Assembly (NCBI GenBank): GCA_049890095.1
Contig: JBMHCD010000009.1
Coordinates: 62,001-126,000 of the forward strand
Origin: JABAYQ01 sp049890095
GTDB taxonomy: Bacteria > Bacteroidota > Bacteroidia > Flavobacteriales > UBA7312
DNA length: 64,000 nt
Direction: 5' to 3'
A program made the position numbers and the translations under genes. The notes under the pieces are model-generated. The model worked only from the letters and a program-made list of their open reading frames with translations, was not told the DNA's origin and did not search any database. Of the stretch, positions 32,987 through 41,863 are shown piece after piece. Numbering within the stretch: position 1 is the first letter of the stretch; every line of letters starts with the position of its first letter.

Positions 32987-33004
32987 TTTCCGTTTTAAAA
33001 TAAA

Positions 33005-34060
33005 ATGAATTTTTCAAAAGAAATTACTGACTGGTATTTTAATAATAAAAGAGATCTTCCTTGGAGAAATACCAGAGATCCCTATAAAATTTGGTTATCA
33101 GAAATCATTCTTCAACAAACCAAAGTGGAGCAAGGTCTACCTTATTACCTAAAATTTTGTGATACATTTCCAACAATTAAAGATTTAGCAAATGCTGATG
33201 AACAAACTGTTTTAAAACTCTGGCAAGGACTTGGATACTATTCTAGAGCAAGAAATTTACATTTTACCTCTAAACAAATAATAAAAAATCACAATGGTAC
33301 TTTTCCCAAAACTTATAAAGAAATTATTGCATTAAAAGGAGTTGGGGAATATACAGCTGCAGCAATTTCATCCTTTGCATACAACTTACCTTATGCAGTC
33401 GTCGACGGAAATGTTTTTAGAGTTTTATCAAGATATTTTGGAATAAAAACAGCAATAAATAGCGGAAAAGGAAAAAAAATATTTAACGAACTGGCTCAAA
33501 ATCTTTTAGATGAAAATTCACCTGACATCCATAATCAGGCAATAATGGAGTTTGGTGCCATTCAATGTAAACCTAAAAACCCTAATTGTAATGAATGTTG
33601 CTTAAAAGATAATTGCATAGCAATGAATGAAAATATCCAAAGTACACTGCCATACAAAATTAAATCAGCTAAAACGAAACAGCTTTATATAGAGTATTTT
33701 TATATGCAATTCGACTCTGGAACATTTATTAAAAAAAGAGTCGAAAGTGGTATTTGGAAAAACCTATATGAGTTTCCTAATTTAGAGTTTTCATCTAAGC
33801 AGACAGACAATACAATTATAAATGAAATAGTGAAAAACAAATGGATTAATGAAGGCAAATTTAAAATTGAAGCAATATCTCAAGAATACATACATCTTTT
33901 AAGTCATCGAAAAATACATGCAAGAATTTGGAAAATAAGATGTGATGAAAAACCCAATGTACAAAAATGGAATTCTATTGTGTTAAGTCAATTTAACAAC
34001 TATCCCATGTCTAAATTAATGGAATCACTTTTAAAATCATCTATTTTTAAAAAACAATAA
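33005..34060 (+). CDS. mutY: A/G-specific adenine glycosylase
   Basis: MutY removes adenine mispaired with 8-oxoguanine. The 351-residue protein has the helix-hairpin-helix region LKGVGEYTAAAI (about 111-122) followed by the catalytic aspartate in VDGNVFRV (about 138-145), the N-terminal SEIILQQT with the catalytic glutamate, and the Fe-S loop C188-x6-C195-x2-C198-x5-C204. A C-terminal NUDIX-like domain (about 230-351) reads 8-oxoguanine. It is first in a unit with ssb, gldE and gldD, an arrangement typical of gliding flavobacteria. Confidence 0.96.
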   Translation: MNFSKEITDWYFNNKRDLPWRNTRDPYKIWLSEIILQQTKVEQGLPYYLKFCDTFPTIKDLANADEQTVLKLWQGLGYYSRARNLHFTSKQIIKNHNGTFPKTYKEIIALKGVGEYTAAAISSFAYNLPYAVVDGNVFRVLSRYFGIKTAINSGKGKKIFNELAQNLLDENSPDIHNQAIMEFGAIQCKPKNPNCNECCLKDNCIAMNENIQSTLPYKIKSAKTKQLYIEYFYMQFDSGTFIKKRVESGIWKNLYEFPNLEFSSKQTDNTIINEIVKNKWINEGKFKIEAISQEYIHLLSHRKIHARIWKIRCDEKPNVQKWNSIVLSQFNNYPMSKLMESLLKSSIFKKQ

Positions 34061-34067
34061 AAAAAAT

Positions 34068-34075
34068 TATATTTG
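34068..34075 (+). promoter_or_regulatory. Possible internal promoter -7 box for ssb
   Basis: TATATTTG (matches TAnnTTTG), 29 nt before the ssb ATG at 34105. No TTG is visible at the usual spacing. It could add extra ssb-gldE-gldD transcripts. Confidence 0.35.
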
Positions 34076-34104
34076 AGGTATACAAATCCTTAAAACATTA
34101 AAAA

Positions 34105-34515
34105 ATGGCTAGTATAAATAAAGTTATATTGATAGGAAATCTAGGAAAAGACCCCGAAGTGCGACACTTTGAAAATGGTGGCTCAATTGCCCGCTTTAGC
34201 ATTGCTACATCTGAAAGTTATACCAAAAAAGAAACTAACGAAAAGGTTACACTTACAGAATGGCATACTATTGTAACTAGAGGCGGTTTAGCGGCTAAAG
34301 TTGTCGAGCCTTTCTTAAAAAAAGGACATAGTGTTTTTGTGGAAGGAAAATTGAGAACAAGATCCTGGGAAGATAAAAATGGTGAAACTCGATATACAAC
34401 TGAAGTAATTTGTGATAAACTTGAGTTGCTAACTAAAAAATCGAATAACGATGTGTTGACGTCTGAAAATGATGACACTATCAAAGAAGAACCTGGAGAT
34501 AACTTACCTTTTTAA
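34105..34515 (+). CDS. ssb: Single-stranded DNA-binding protein
   Basis: SSB coats single-stranded DNA in replication and repair. The 136-residue protein begins with INKVILIGNLGKDPEVR, the standard OB-fold start, with the OB fold to about residue 110, a short linker and the acidic C-terminal tip DNLPF that recruits partner proteins. It follows mutY by 44 bp and precedes gldE by 9 bp. RecQ, also in the window, is a known SSB-tip partner in other bacteria. Confidence 0.95.
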   Translation: MASINKVILIGNLGKDPEVRHFENGGSIARFSIATSESYTKKETNEKVTLTEWHTIVTRGGLAAKVVEPFLKKGHSVFVEGKLRTRSWEDKNGETRYTTEVICDKLELLTKKSNNDVLTSENDDTIKEEPGDNLPF

Positions 34516-34524
34516 ATTGTTATT

Positions 34525-35838
34525 TTGGACGAAGACCCTAATCTATTTTTTTTAAGCACTACAATTCTTGATCAAAACCCTATTGATGCTGGAATAGTTC
34601 TTAGTACTTTTATTGTTTTTTTATTGATTGTTTGCTCAGCACTAATATCCGGATCAGAAGTTGCTTTTTTTTCTATTGACTCTAAAAAAATAAAAACAAT
34701 AAAAAAAGAAGAAGTATTCTACAATATAAAAACGTTATTAAATAAACCAAACAAATTATTAGCAACAATCTTAATTACAAACAACCTTGTAAATGTTGCA
34801 ATTATCATTTTATCTACCTACATAACAAATACTATTTTTGATTTTGACTCTTTACCAATTCTAAAATTTATAATCCAGATTGTTGTAGTAACCTTTATAT
34901 TACTGATGGCAGGTGAATTAATTCCAAAAGTTTTAGCAAATCAAAATCCATTAAAATTTGCAAAATTTATGACTCGCCCATTGGGAATTTTAAATGATTT
35001 GTTTAGCCCTTTAAGCAATTTACTAGTATCCTCAAGTTCGTTCATTGAAAAAAGGTCAAAATCTAGAGGCTATAACATTTCGGTTGACGACTTATCAAAA
35101 GTATTAGATTTAGCTGGTGAAAATGTCACTAATTCTGAAGAGAAAAGAATTTTAAGGTCAATAGTAGAATTTGGAAATATTCAGGTTAAAGAAATCATGA
35201 AATCTAGAATTGACGTAACCTCATTTTCCATAGATTCAAAATTTAAGGATATTAAATCAAAAATCATTAAATCGGGATATTCCAGAATTCCTGTATATAG
35301 AGAAAATTTTGACCAAATTGAAGGTGTTTTATATATCAAAGATTTATTACCTCATCTAGAAAAAGATAAATTCGAATGGGAAAGTATAATCAGAGAACCT
35401 TTTTTCGTTCCAGAAGGTAAAATGATCGACGATTTACTTAAAGAATTTCAATTAAAAAAAATACATTTAGCTATTGTAGTCGATGAATATGGAGGTACAT
35501 CTGGAATTATTACACTCGAAGATATTATAGAAGAAATTGTTGGAGAAATTAATGATGAATTTGACGACGATGGACTACAATTTTCTAAGCTTGACGGACA
35601 CAATTTTATTTTTGAAGGAAAAGTATCTCTTAACGATGCTTTAAAAATTTTAGACTTAGAATTTGACTTTTTTGACAGCATAAAAGGTGAATCAGACTCT
35701 TTAGCTGGTCTAATTTTGGAAATCGCTGGAACTATTCCTAAAGTAGGAGAAATTTTAAACTTTGAAAACTTAACATTCAAAATCGAATCTGTTGATAAGA
35801 GAAGAATTAAAAGAGTAAAAATTAGTATTAATGAATAA
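34525..35838 (+). CDS. gldE: Gliding motility-associated protein GldE (CNNM/CBS/CorC-type)
   Basis: GldE is a membrane protein needed or helpful for flavobacterial gliding; in F. johnsoniae it is co-transcribed with gldD. The 437-residue protein has an N-terminal DUF21/CNNM membrane domain of three or four hydrophobic segments (about 20-160), with SGSEVAFFS and GELIPK, then two CBS domains (about 215-340, with the SRIPVY segment) and a CorC_HlyC transporter-associated domain (about 350-437). The start codon is TTG at 34525 (no ATG nearby), 9 bp after ssb. It overlaps gldD by 8 bp. Confidence 0.9.
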   Translation: MDEDPNLFFLSTTILDQNPIDAGIVLSTFIVFLLIVCSALISGSEVAFFSIDSKKIKTIKKEEVFYNIKTLLNKPNKLLATILITNNLVNVAIIILSTYITNTIFDFDSLPILKFIIQIVVVTFILLMAGELIPKVLANQNPLKFAKFMTRPLGILNDLFSPLSNLLVSSSSFIEKRSKSRGYNISVDDLSKVLDLAGENVTNSEEKRILRSIVEFGNIQVKEIMKSRIDVTSFSIDSKFKDIKSKIIKSGYSRIPVYRENFDQIEGVLYIKDLLPHLEKDKFEWESIIREPFFVPEGKMIDDLLKEFQLKKIHLAIVVDEYGGTSGIITLEDIIEEIVGEINDEFDDDGLQFSKLDGHNFIFEGKVSLNDALKILDLEFDFFDSIKGESDSLAGLILEIAGTIPKVGEILNFENLTFKIESVDKRRIKRVKISINE

Positions 35839-36379
35839 AATCTACTTTATTTTAAGCTTGTTTATTTTGCTTTCATGCCAAAATGAATATACTCCAAAAC
35901 CAAATGCATTTTCAAGAATTGACTTGCCAAAAAAAGAATTTATTACATCGAACTTAGAATGCCCTTTTGAATTTAAATTGCCTAATTATTTTTCTATCCA
36001 AAATACAAGTGAATTTTGCTGGAAAGACTTATATTTTGAAAAGTTTGATGCAACTATTTACATGAGCTACAAAGAGATAAATAATAATTTGAATATATAC
36101 ATTGAAGAAAGTAGAGACCTAGCGTATAAACATTCAAGAGTTGCTGAAGCTATTAAAGAACAAGAGTTTATAAATGACTCTTTAGATGTTTTTGGGTTAG
36201 TTTATACATTTGAAGGAGCTACAGCATCAGGAGTACAATTTTATTTAACAGATAGTACAAATCATTTTGTTAGAGGGGCCTTATATTTTAATACTGCCCA
36301 AAATGATTCCATAGTCCCAATCAACAATTTTATTACACAAGATGTTTATTCAATTGTGGAAAGTTGGAATTGGAAATAG
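35831..36379 (+). CDS. gldD: Gliding motility lipoprotein GldD
   Basis: GldD is a lipoprotein required for gliding and normal T9SS function. The 182-residue protein has a signal peptide with lipobox LLSC (lipidated C16) followed by the strongly conserved YTPKPNAFSRIDLPKKEF segment (about 20-37), the hallmark of GldD. It lies in the conserved mutY-ssb-gldE-gldD order and starts inside the end of gldE (8-bp overlap). Its stop is 1 bp from the end of the convergent yqeY-like gene. Confidence 0.92.
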   Translation: MNKIYFILSLFILLSCQNEYTPKPNAFSRIDLPKKEFITSNLECPFEFKLPNYFSIQNTSEFCWKDLYFEKFDATIYMSYKEINNNLNIYIEESRDLAYKHSRVAEAIKEQEFINDSLDVFGLVYTFEGATASGVQFYLTDSTNHFVRGALYFNTAQNDSIVPINNFITQDVYSIVESWNWK

Positions 36380-36380
36380 T

Positions 36381-36821
36381 TTATTTCAACAAGACACTTT
36401 TAACTATTTGAGCTATAATTTTTCCATCTGCTTTACCAGCCAATTTTTTACTAGCTACCCCCATCACTTTTCCCATTTCACCCATTGAAGAAGCACCAAG
36501 CTCATTAATAATTTTACTTACTTCAACTAATATTTGATCTTCGCTCATTTGTTCAGGGAGAAATTCTTCTAACACGCGTACTTGTGCTAATTCTTCATCT
36601 GCTAAATCTTGTCTTGACTGAGAAATATAAATATCGGCAGCATCCTTTCTTTGTTTTACTTGTTTTTGAATAATTTTCTGAATTATTAAATCATCAACTT
36701 CTCCTGCTCCCTTTTCAGTTTGAGCTAATATTAACGCTGATTTTATTGCCCTCAAAGACGAAAGTCTTACGTGATCTTTAGCAAGCATTGCTGCTTTTAT
36801 TTCTTTATTTAAATCCAACAT
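36381..36821 (-). CDS. GatB/YqeY domain-containing protein
   Basis: A 146-residue helical protein of the YqeY family, related to the tail domain of GatB that binds tRNA in amidotransferases. Its role as a single-domain protein is not established. It has the family pattern: KAAMLAKDHVRLSSLRAIKSAL near the start, a middle Q-x-x-QR-like segment with AADIY, and the C-terminal GE-x-GKVMGVASKKLAGKADG (about 113-135). It follows ftsZ by 2 bp and is the last gene of the dcw unit, an association seen in other Bacteroidota. Confidence 0.85.
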   Translation of the reverse strand: MLDLNKEIKAAMLAKDHVRLSSLRAIKSALILAQTEKGAGEVDDLIIQKIIQKQVKQRKDAADIYISQSRQDLADEELAQVRVLEEFLPEQMSEDQILVEVSKIINELGASSMGEMGKVMGVASKKLAGKADGKIIAQIVKSVLLK

Positions 36822-36823
36822 TG

Positions 36824-38479
36824 TTAATCTACGTTATCGTGTAAAAAATTATTTGGCTTAATAATTGGTTTGTCATCCATATCGCTATCTAATGTATATT
36901 TAGAAACTGACGAATCTGAAGAATGTGGAGTATTATCTAATTCTACATCTCTTCTTTTATATGCAGGTTGACTTTCCAAATCAGTAAGGCCAGAAGGTGT
37001 TCTTAACTTCATGCTGATATTTCGTAAACGTTCCATTCTTTGTCTTGAACGAATCGCCATTTGTTCAGCAGAAATCCCTTGGTTTATTTGAGTCAACTCT
37101 TCATTTTCAGTTTTTTTATCTTCTACAATGGCCTCCTCACTTTCAATTATTTGTTCTTCACAGTCTTCCTCTTCCAAAGAATGTACAATTATTTCTTCTT
37201 GTTCATCAAGCTGAAAATTAAAACTCATTGGTTCTTGTTTTTCCAACATGATGCTTTCCTCTGGCTGTTGAGAATCTATTGTTGTTTTTTTGTTGCTTTC
37301 TGTTTCATCATTTAAATCAAAATTGAATGTTTGAGGTTCTTCTAATTCAAAATCTAATGTAGCTTGAAACTGATCATCCTCGGAAATCTCACCAGAAGGA
37401 CTCGTGTCTTGATCTTTAGAATTTGAAGGATTGTTTGATAAATCATCTTTATCTAAATCATAGACCTTAGGTGTTTCTGGTGTCTTAGGCCCTATTACTT
37501 TTGATACTTTAAATCCTGTAGCGATTACAGTAACTGATATAGATTCACCTAAGCCATCTTCAACGCCTATTCCTTCAATGATATTTACGTCTCTACCAGC
37601 AGCATCTTGAATATGTTTCTTAATTTTGAACAACTCTGTCATTCTAATTTCATTTTCAGAGCCTGTAACAATTTTTAACAGAACCTGTTGAGCACCCTTA
37701 ATATTGTTATCATTTAATAAAGGAGAGTCTAATGCTGACTCTACCGCCTCAATAGCTCTATTTTCACCATGGGCATATGCTTGTCCCATAACAGCTGAAC
37801 CACTATTTTTAAGTACTCTTTTAGCATCATTTAAATCAATGTTAACCATTAAGGTTTGAGAAATAACCTCAGCGATTCCTTTTGTTGCAGTATTTAATAC
37901 TTCATTAGCTTTTGCAAATGCTTGCCTTAAAGTTAAATCGCCAAATACTTCAATCAACTTATCGTTATTTATAACTAATAAAGTATCAACGTTTTGCCTA
38001 AGTTCTTCTAATCCTTGTTCAGCATATTGTTTTCTAAAATCTCCTTCAGTCCAAAATGGAACAGTTACAACACCAACAGTCAAAATTTCTTTTTCTTTGG
38101 CAATTCTAGCAATTACCGGTGCAGCTCCAGTACCAGTACCACCACCCATTCCTGCAGTGATAAATAACATTTTAGTATTTGACTCTAAAAGATTTTGAAT
38201 CTTGTCTATACTTTCTTCTGCAGCTTCTCTTCCTACTTCAGGATTTGCTCCAGCCCCTAAACCTTCAGTCAAATGCTCTCCTATCTGAATTTTAGTAGTT
38301 ATTGGACTTGCTTCAAGAGCTTGTAAATCAGTATTACAAACCGCAAAGTCAACTCCTTCAATACCTTGTTCAAACATATAATTTACGGCATTACTACCAC
38401 CTCCACCAACACCTATTACTTTAATTACAGAAGACTGATTTTTAGGTAAATTAAATTTAAGTACGCTTTCGTTTGTCAT
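36824..38479 (-). CDS. ftsZ: Cell division protein FtsZ with long acidic C-terminal linker
   Basis: FtsZ is the tubulin-like GTPase that forms the division ring. The 551-residue protein is much longer than E. coli FtsZ (383). The GTPase body covers about 18-330, with the tubulin signature GGGTGTG (112-118) and the T7 catalytic loop NIDLND (213-218). An acidic, disordered linker follows (about 335-470), holding two similar short segments, EPQTFNFDLND (381-391) and EPMSFNFQLDE (416-426). Then comes a basic conserved block with RSRQRMERLRNISMKLRTP (478-495, phylum-type) and a final FLHDNVD conserved tail peptide. It follows ftsA by 16 bp. Confidence 0.97.
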   Translation of the reverse strand: MTNESVLKFNLPKNQSSVIKVIGVGGGGSNAVNYMFEQGIEGVDFAVCNTDLQALEASPITTKIQIGEHLTEGLGAGANPEVGREAAEESIDKIQNLLESNTKMLFITAGMGGGTGTGAAPVIARIAKEKEILTVGVVTVPFWTEGDFRKQYAEQGLEELRQNVDTLLVINNDKLIEVFGDLTLRQAFAKANEVLNTATKGIAEVISQTLMVNIDLNDAKRVLKNSGSAVMGQAYAHGENRAIEAVESALDSPLLNDNNIKGAQQVLLKIVTGSENEIRMTELFKIKKHIQDAAGRDVNIIEGIGVEDGLGESISVTVIATGFKVSKVIGPKTPETPKVYDLDKDDLSNNPSNSKDQDTSPSGEISEDDQFQATLDFELEEPQTFNFDLNDETESNKKTTIDSQQPEESIMLEKQEPMSFNFQLDEQEEIIVHSLEEEDCEEQIIESEEAIVEDKKTENEELTQINQGISAEQMAIRSRQRMERLRNISMKLRTPSGLTDLESQPAYKRRDVELDNTPHSSDSSVSKYTLDSDMDDKPIIKPNNFLHDNVD

Positions 38480-38495
38480 TTTTCTAAATTTAGTT

Positions 38496-39770
38496 TTAAA
38501 TATCGTTTGTTAAAATATCATCAATTTTATCCAGCATCTTTTTAAATGCTTGTCCGAGCCCACCTCCACCTGGAGGTTTAGTCGATTTGCTGCTATCAAC
38601 TTCATCTCCAGCATTTTCTTCAAGCAACTTCATTACTAAACCTACTCCTGTTGCAAAGGCAGGACTGCTTACATCGATTGGAGAATCTGAGGCCAAATGC
38701 TCATTTGGATATCCTATCCTACATTCAATTCCAGTAAAAAATTCAACTAATTGGTGAATATGTTTTAATTGGCTTCCTCCACCTGTGAGAACTATACCAG
38801 TAATTAGTTTCTTTTCATATCCAGAATTTTTTATCTCATGATGAACAAGTTCTATGATTTCTTCCACTCTGGCTTGAATAATACTTGCTAAATTTTTGAG
38901 TGAAATTTCCTTCGGATCTCTTCCTCGTAAACCTGGAATAGAAACGATTTCATTTTCTTTATTTTGAGTTGCTAATGCAGAACCAAACTTTATTTTTAGT
39001 AGCTCTGCTTGATTTTCCAAAATAGAACAACCTTCCTTAATATCTTGGGTAATTATATTACCACCAAAAGGTATAACAGCTGTATGCCTAATTATTCCAT
39101 CTTTAAATATCGCTACATCTGTTGTTCCTCCTCCAATATCAACCAAAGCAACACCTGCCTCTATTTCCTCTGGGTCTAAAACAGAAGAAGCCGATGCAAG
39201 AGGCTCTAGAGTTAACTCTTTCATTTTTAAGCCTGCATTGGTCACACATTTTTTTATATTATTTATGGCAGCAGTATGACCTGTTATAATATGAAAGTTT
39301 GCTTCCAACTGTACACCTGCCATTCCTCTCGGATCTGGAAAACCATCTTGTTTATCAACAATATATTCTTGTGGAATGACATGGATAATTTCTTCTCCTG
39401 GTACCATTACCAACTTATACATATTATTTACTAATTTATCAATATCGTGATCGTTAATTTCGCACTCCAAATCTTCTCTTACTAACTGACCTCTATGCTG
39501 TAAACTTTTAATATGTTGACCAGCAATACCAACATTAACAAATTTTACATCTATTCCTGACTTGCTAATTGCTTCATCTAAAGCTTGTTTAATAGACTGT
39601 GTGGTTTTATCAATATTGGCAACAATTCCTCTCATTACACCTGCAGAAGGAGCTTTTCCCATACCCAAAATCTCTATTTTACCATGTTCGTTCGCACGAC
39701 CAATTGTAACAGTAATTTTTGTTGTCCCAATGTCTAATCCGACTGCTATTTTTTGTGATTTTGACTCCAT
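38496..39770 (-). CDS. ftsA: Cell division protein FtsA
   Basis: FtsA is an actin-like ATPase that tethers FtsZ to the membrane. The 424-residue protein has an N-terminal phosphate-1 segment GLDIGTTKITV (11-21), the SHS2 1C domain (about 85-165), phosphate-2 DIGGGTTDVA (about 211-220) and the adenosine motif TGGGSQLKHI (about 334). The C-terminus ends with an amphipathic helix pattern (FKKMLDKIDDIL, about 408-419) that suits membrane binding. It is separated from ftsQ by 6 bp and from ftsZ by 16 bp, in the usual FtsQ-FtsA-FtsZ order. Confidence 0.95.
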   Translation of the reverse strand: MESKSQKIAVGLDIGTTKITVTIGRANEHGKIEILGMGKAPSAGVMRGIVANIDKTTQSIKQALDEAISKSGIDVKFVNVGIAGQHIKSLQHRGQLVREDLECEINDHDIDKLVNNMYKLVMVPGEEIIHVIPQEYIVDKQDGFPDPRGMAGVQLEANFHIITGHTAAINNIKKCVTNAGLKMKELTLEPLASASSVLDPEEIEAGVALVDIGGGTTDVAIFKDGIIRHTAVIPFGGNIITQDIKEGCSILENQAELLKIKFGSALATQNKENEIVSIPGLRGRDPKEISLKNLASIIQARVEEIIELVHHEIKNSGYEKKLITGIVLTGGGSQLKHIHQLVEFFTGIECRIGYPNEHLASDSPIDVSSPAFATGVGLVMKLLEENAGDEVDSSKSTKPPGGGGLGQAFKKMLDKIDDILTNDI

Positions 39771-39776
39771 TTATAA

Positions 39777-40502
39777 TTAGCGTTTAACGCAAACAATTTG
39801 ATTTTTAAATTTTAAATTAATTTCCTTGTATTTTCTCCATCCAGTTTGTTTTACGCCTTTACTATAAAATAAGTTTAACTTATCAAACTTTTCTTCAATT
39901 AAGTCAGAATTTCCAAACAAAATGGTATGATTTCCTACTCGAGGAATTAATTCTATTTCTTTTTTCGAATTCATATAAACTTGTGTAATTTGTGAATTCC
40001 AAAGCAAACTTTTACATACATACTTAGAAACTTTTAAAATACTTTTCAAGTCTAAACTATCCTCTATATTTCCATTTGCAACTAATATGTTTTCTGTAAA
40101 ATTACTAGAGATAGGAAAAGAAAAACCACTTTCATCTAAATAAAAATCATCACCATTTGACTTATGAATTCTAACAATTGGAGTACGATTTTCAACAAAA
40201 ACTTCTAAGTTTCCATCAACATCAATTGAAACTTCTGCGTTTTTTATGTAACAATGATTTTCAAGTGACTGTTCTAATTCAAAAAATGGTATTTCTGAAA
40301 TCAACAAAGAGTCTAAATTTGAACTTTCATTTTTTAATATTTGTTGAATCTCATTTCTTGAAATAAACGATTTTGACTCATCTAAAATTTCTATTCGGAT
40401 TGATTTACACAAACTTAAATTTCTATTTGTATCACTAAATTTTATTAGTAAAAATAAAATTACTATGCCTAAGCAAATTGATATCCTTTTTAGCCAAATC
40501 AT
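39777..40502 (-). CDS. ftsQ: Cell division protein FtsQ
   Basis: FtsQ (DivIB-like) is a bitopic membrane protein linking early and late division proteins. The 241-residue protein has one N-terminal membrane segment (about 7-21) followed by an extracytoplasmic POTRA-like region (about 33-110) and a beta domain. Sequence conservation is low, but length, topology and position between murC and ftsA identify it. It overlaps murC by 4 bp. Confidence 0.88.
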   Translation of the reverse strand: MIWLKRISICLGIVILFLLIKFSDTNRNLSLCKSIRIEILDESKSFISRNEIQQILKNESSNLDSLLISEIPFFELEQSLENHCYIKNAEVSIDVDGNLEVFVENRTPIVRIHKSNGDDFYLDESGFSFPISSNFTENILVANGNIEDSLDLKSILKVSKYVCKSLLWNSQITQVYMNSKKEIELIPRVGNHTILFGNSDLIEEKFDKLNLFYSKGVKQTGWRKYKEINLKFKNQIVCVKR

Positions 40503-41863
40503 AAGTAAATAGAATTAATAGGTTCCACTAACTTACTTATATCTCCTGCACCAAGTGTAATTAATAAATCTCGTTTATCTTTTAAAGAATTTAACAACTC
40601 TTTCTTTGACAAAATATTTTTTTGATTACAATTAACTTTATCTAAAATCAAACTCGAATCTACATCTTTAATTGGCTGCTCTCTTGCAGGAAAAATATCT
40701 AAAAGTATTACTTCATCCGCAATCGATAAACTTTGACCAAACTCAACAAAAAAATCATTTGTTCTAGAAAATAAATGAGGTTGAAATACTACAGTCATTT
40801 TTTTATTGGGAAAAAACGTTTTTGCTGATAATAAGGTTGCCTTAATTTCTTGAGGATGATGAGCATAGTCATCTATAAATACATAATCATTATTTTGATG
40901 TATTTCAAATCTTCTTTTAATTCCTTTAAAAGAAGAAAATGCTTTTGAAATTTCTTTTTTACTAACTCCTAATCGATTAGCAATTATAATAGTTGATAAT
41001 GCATTTTCAATATTATGTTCACCTGGCAAACTCAAACTCAATTCTTCTATCAATATTTCATTTTCTAAGCTCCCATATATTTTTACATCAAACATTTGTT
41101 TGTTGTCCTTCTTTCTAAAATTATATGCATAATGATCTGCCTTTTCTAATGCAGAATAAGTTTGGACATTTTTATCCAACAAATTAGATAGGTCAAGTCC
41201 AGTTGATTTATTTAAAATTATTAGTCCATCAGGTTTTACATTTTTTGCAAATTCAATAAATGTGTTTTTAAAATCTTGAGAATCTTTATAAACATCTAGA
41301 TGATCTGGATCTACAGATGTTATTATTGCAATATCAGGTTTTAGCTGCAAAAATGATTTATCATATTCATCTGCCTCAACTACAACAATATCATTTGAAG
41401 ACAATAATAAATTTGAGTTATAATTAGAGGAAATCCCTCCTAAAAAAGCAGTACAACCTACAGATGAAGAATCCAACAAATGAGCAAGTATTGTCGAAGT
41501 AGTAGTTTTTCCATGAGTACCTGCAACGGCAATGGTAAACTTATTTTGGCTTATTATTCCTAAAACTTCAGAACGTTTCTTTATTTCATAATTATTGGAC
41601 CTAAAAAAATTTAATTGAAAATGATTTTCAGAAACTGCAGGCGTATATACAATTAACGTATTTTCGTTTTCTAACACCCAATTTGGTATAAAATTTTCTT
41701 TGAAAGAAACTTCAATACCTTCTTTTATCAAACTACTGGTTAATTGTGATGATGTTTTATCATAGCCTGCTACAACACATTTTTTAGCATGAAAATATCT
41801 AGCTAATGCAGACATACCTATACCTCCAATTCCAATAAAATATATGTGTGTATAGCTATTCAT
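40499..41863 (-). CDS. murC: UDP-N-acetylmuramate--L-alanine ligase
   Basis: MurC adds the first amino acid (L-alanine) to UDP-MurNAc in the cytoplasm. The 454-residue protein has an N-terminal UDP-binding motif GIGGIGMSALA (11-21), the Mur ligase ATP loop GTHGKTTTS (about 115-123), the conserved EADEYD (about 157-162) and HHPQEI (about 306). The overlap with murG is 8 bp and with ftsQ 4 bp. Confidence 0.96.
   Translation of the reverse strand: MNSYTHIYFIGIGGIGMSALARYFHAKKCVVAGYDKTSSQLTSSLIKEGIEVSFKENFIPNWVLENENTLIVYTPAVSENHFQLNFFRSNNYEIKKRSEVLGIISQNKFTIAVAGTHGKTTTSTILAHLLDSSSVGCTAFLGGISSNYNSNLLLSSNDIVVVEADEYDKSFLQLKPDIAIITSVDPDHLDVYKDSQDFKNTFIEFAKNVKPDGLIILNKSTGLDLSNLLDKNVQTYSALEKADHYAYNFRKKDNKQMFDVKIYGSLENEILIEELSLSLPGEHNIENALSTIIIANRLGVSKKEISKAFSSFKGIKRRFEIHQNNDYVFIDDYAHHPQEIKATLLSAKTFFPNKKMTVVFQPHLFSRTNDFFVEFGQSLSIADEVILLDIFPAREQPIKDVDSSLILDKVNCNQKNILSKKELLNSLKDKRDLLITLGAGDISKLVEPINSIYL

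Noticed and set aside
35448..35780. 110-codon open frame on the minus strand inside gldE
   Set aside because: It mirrors the gldE coding frame on the opposite strand and has no recognisable protein features.
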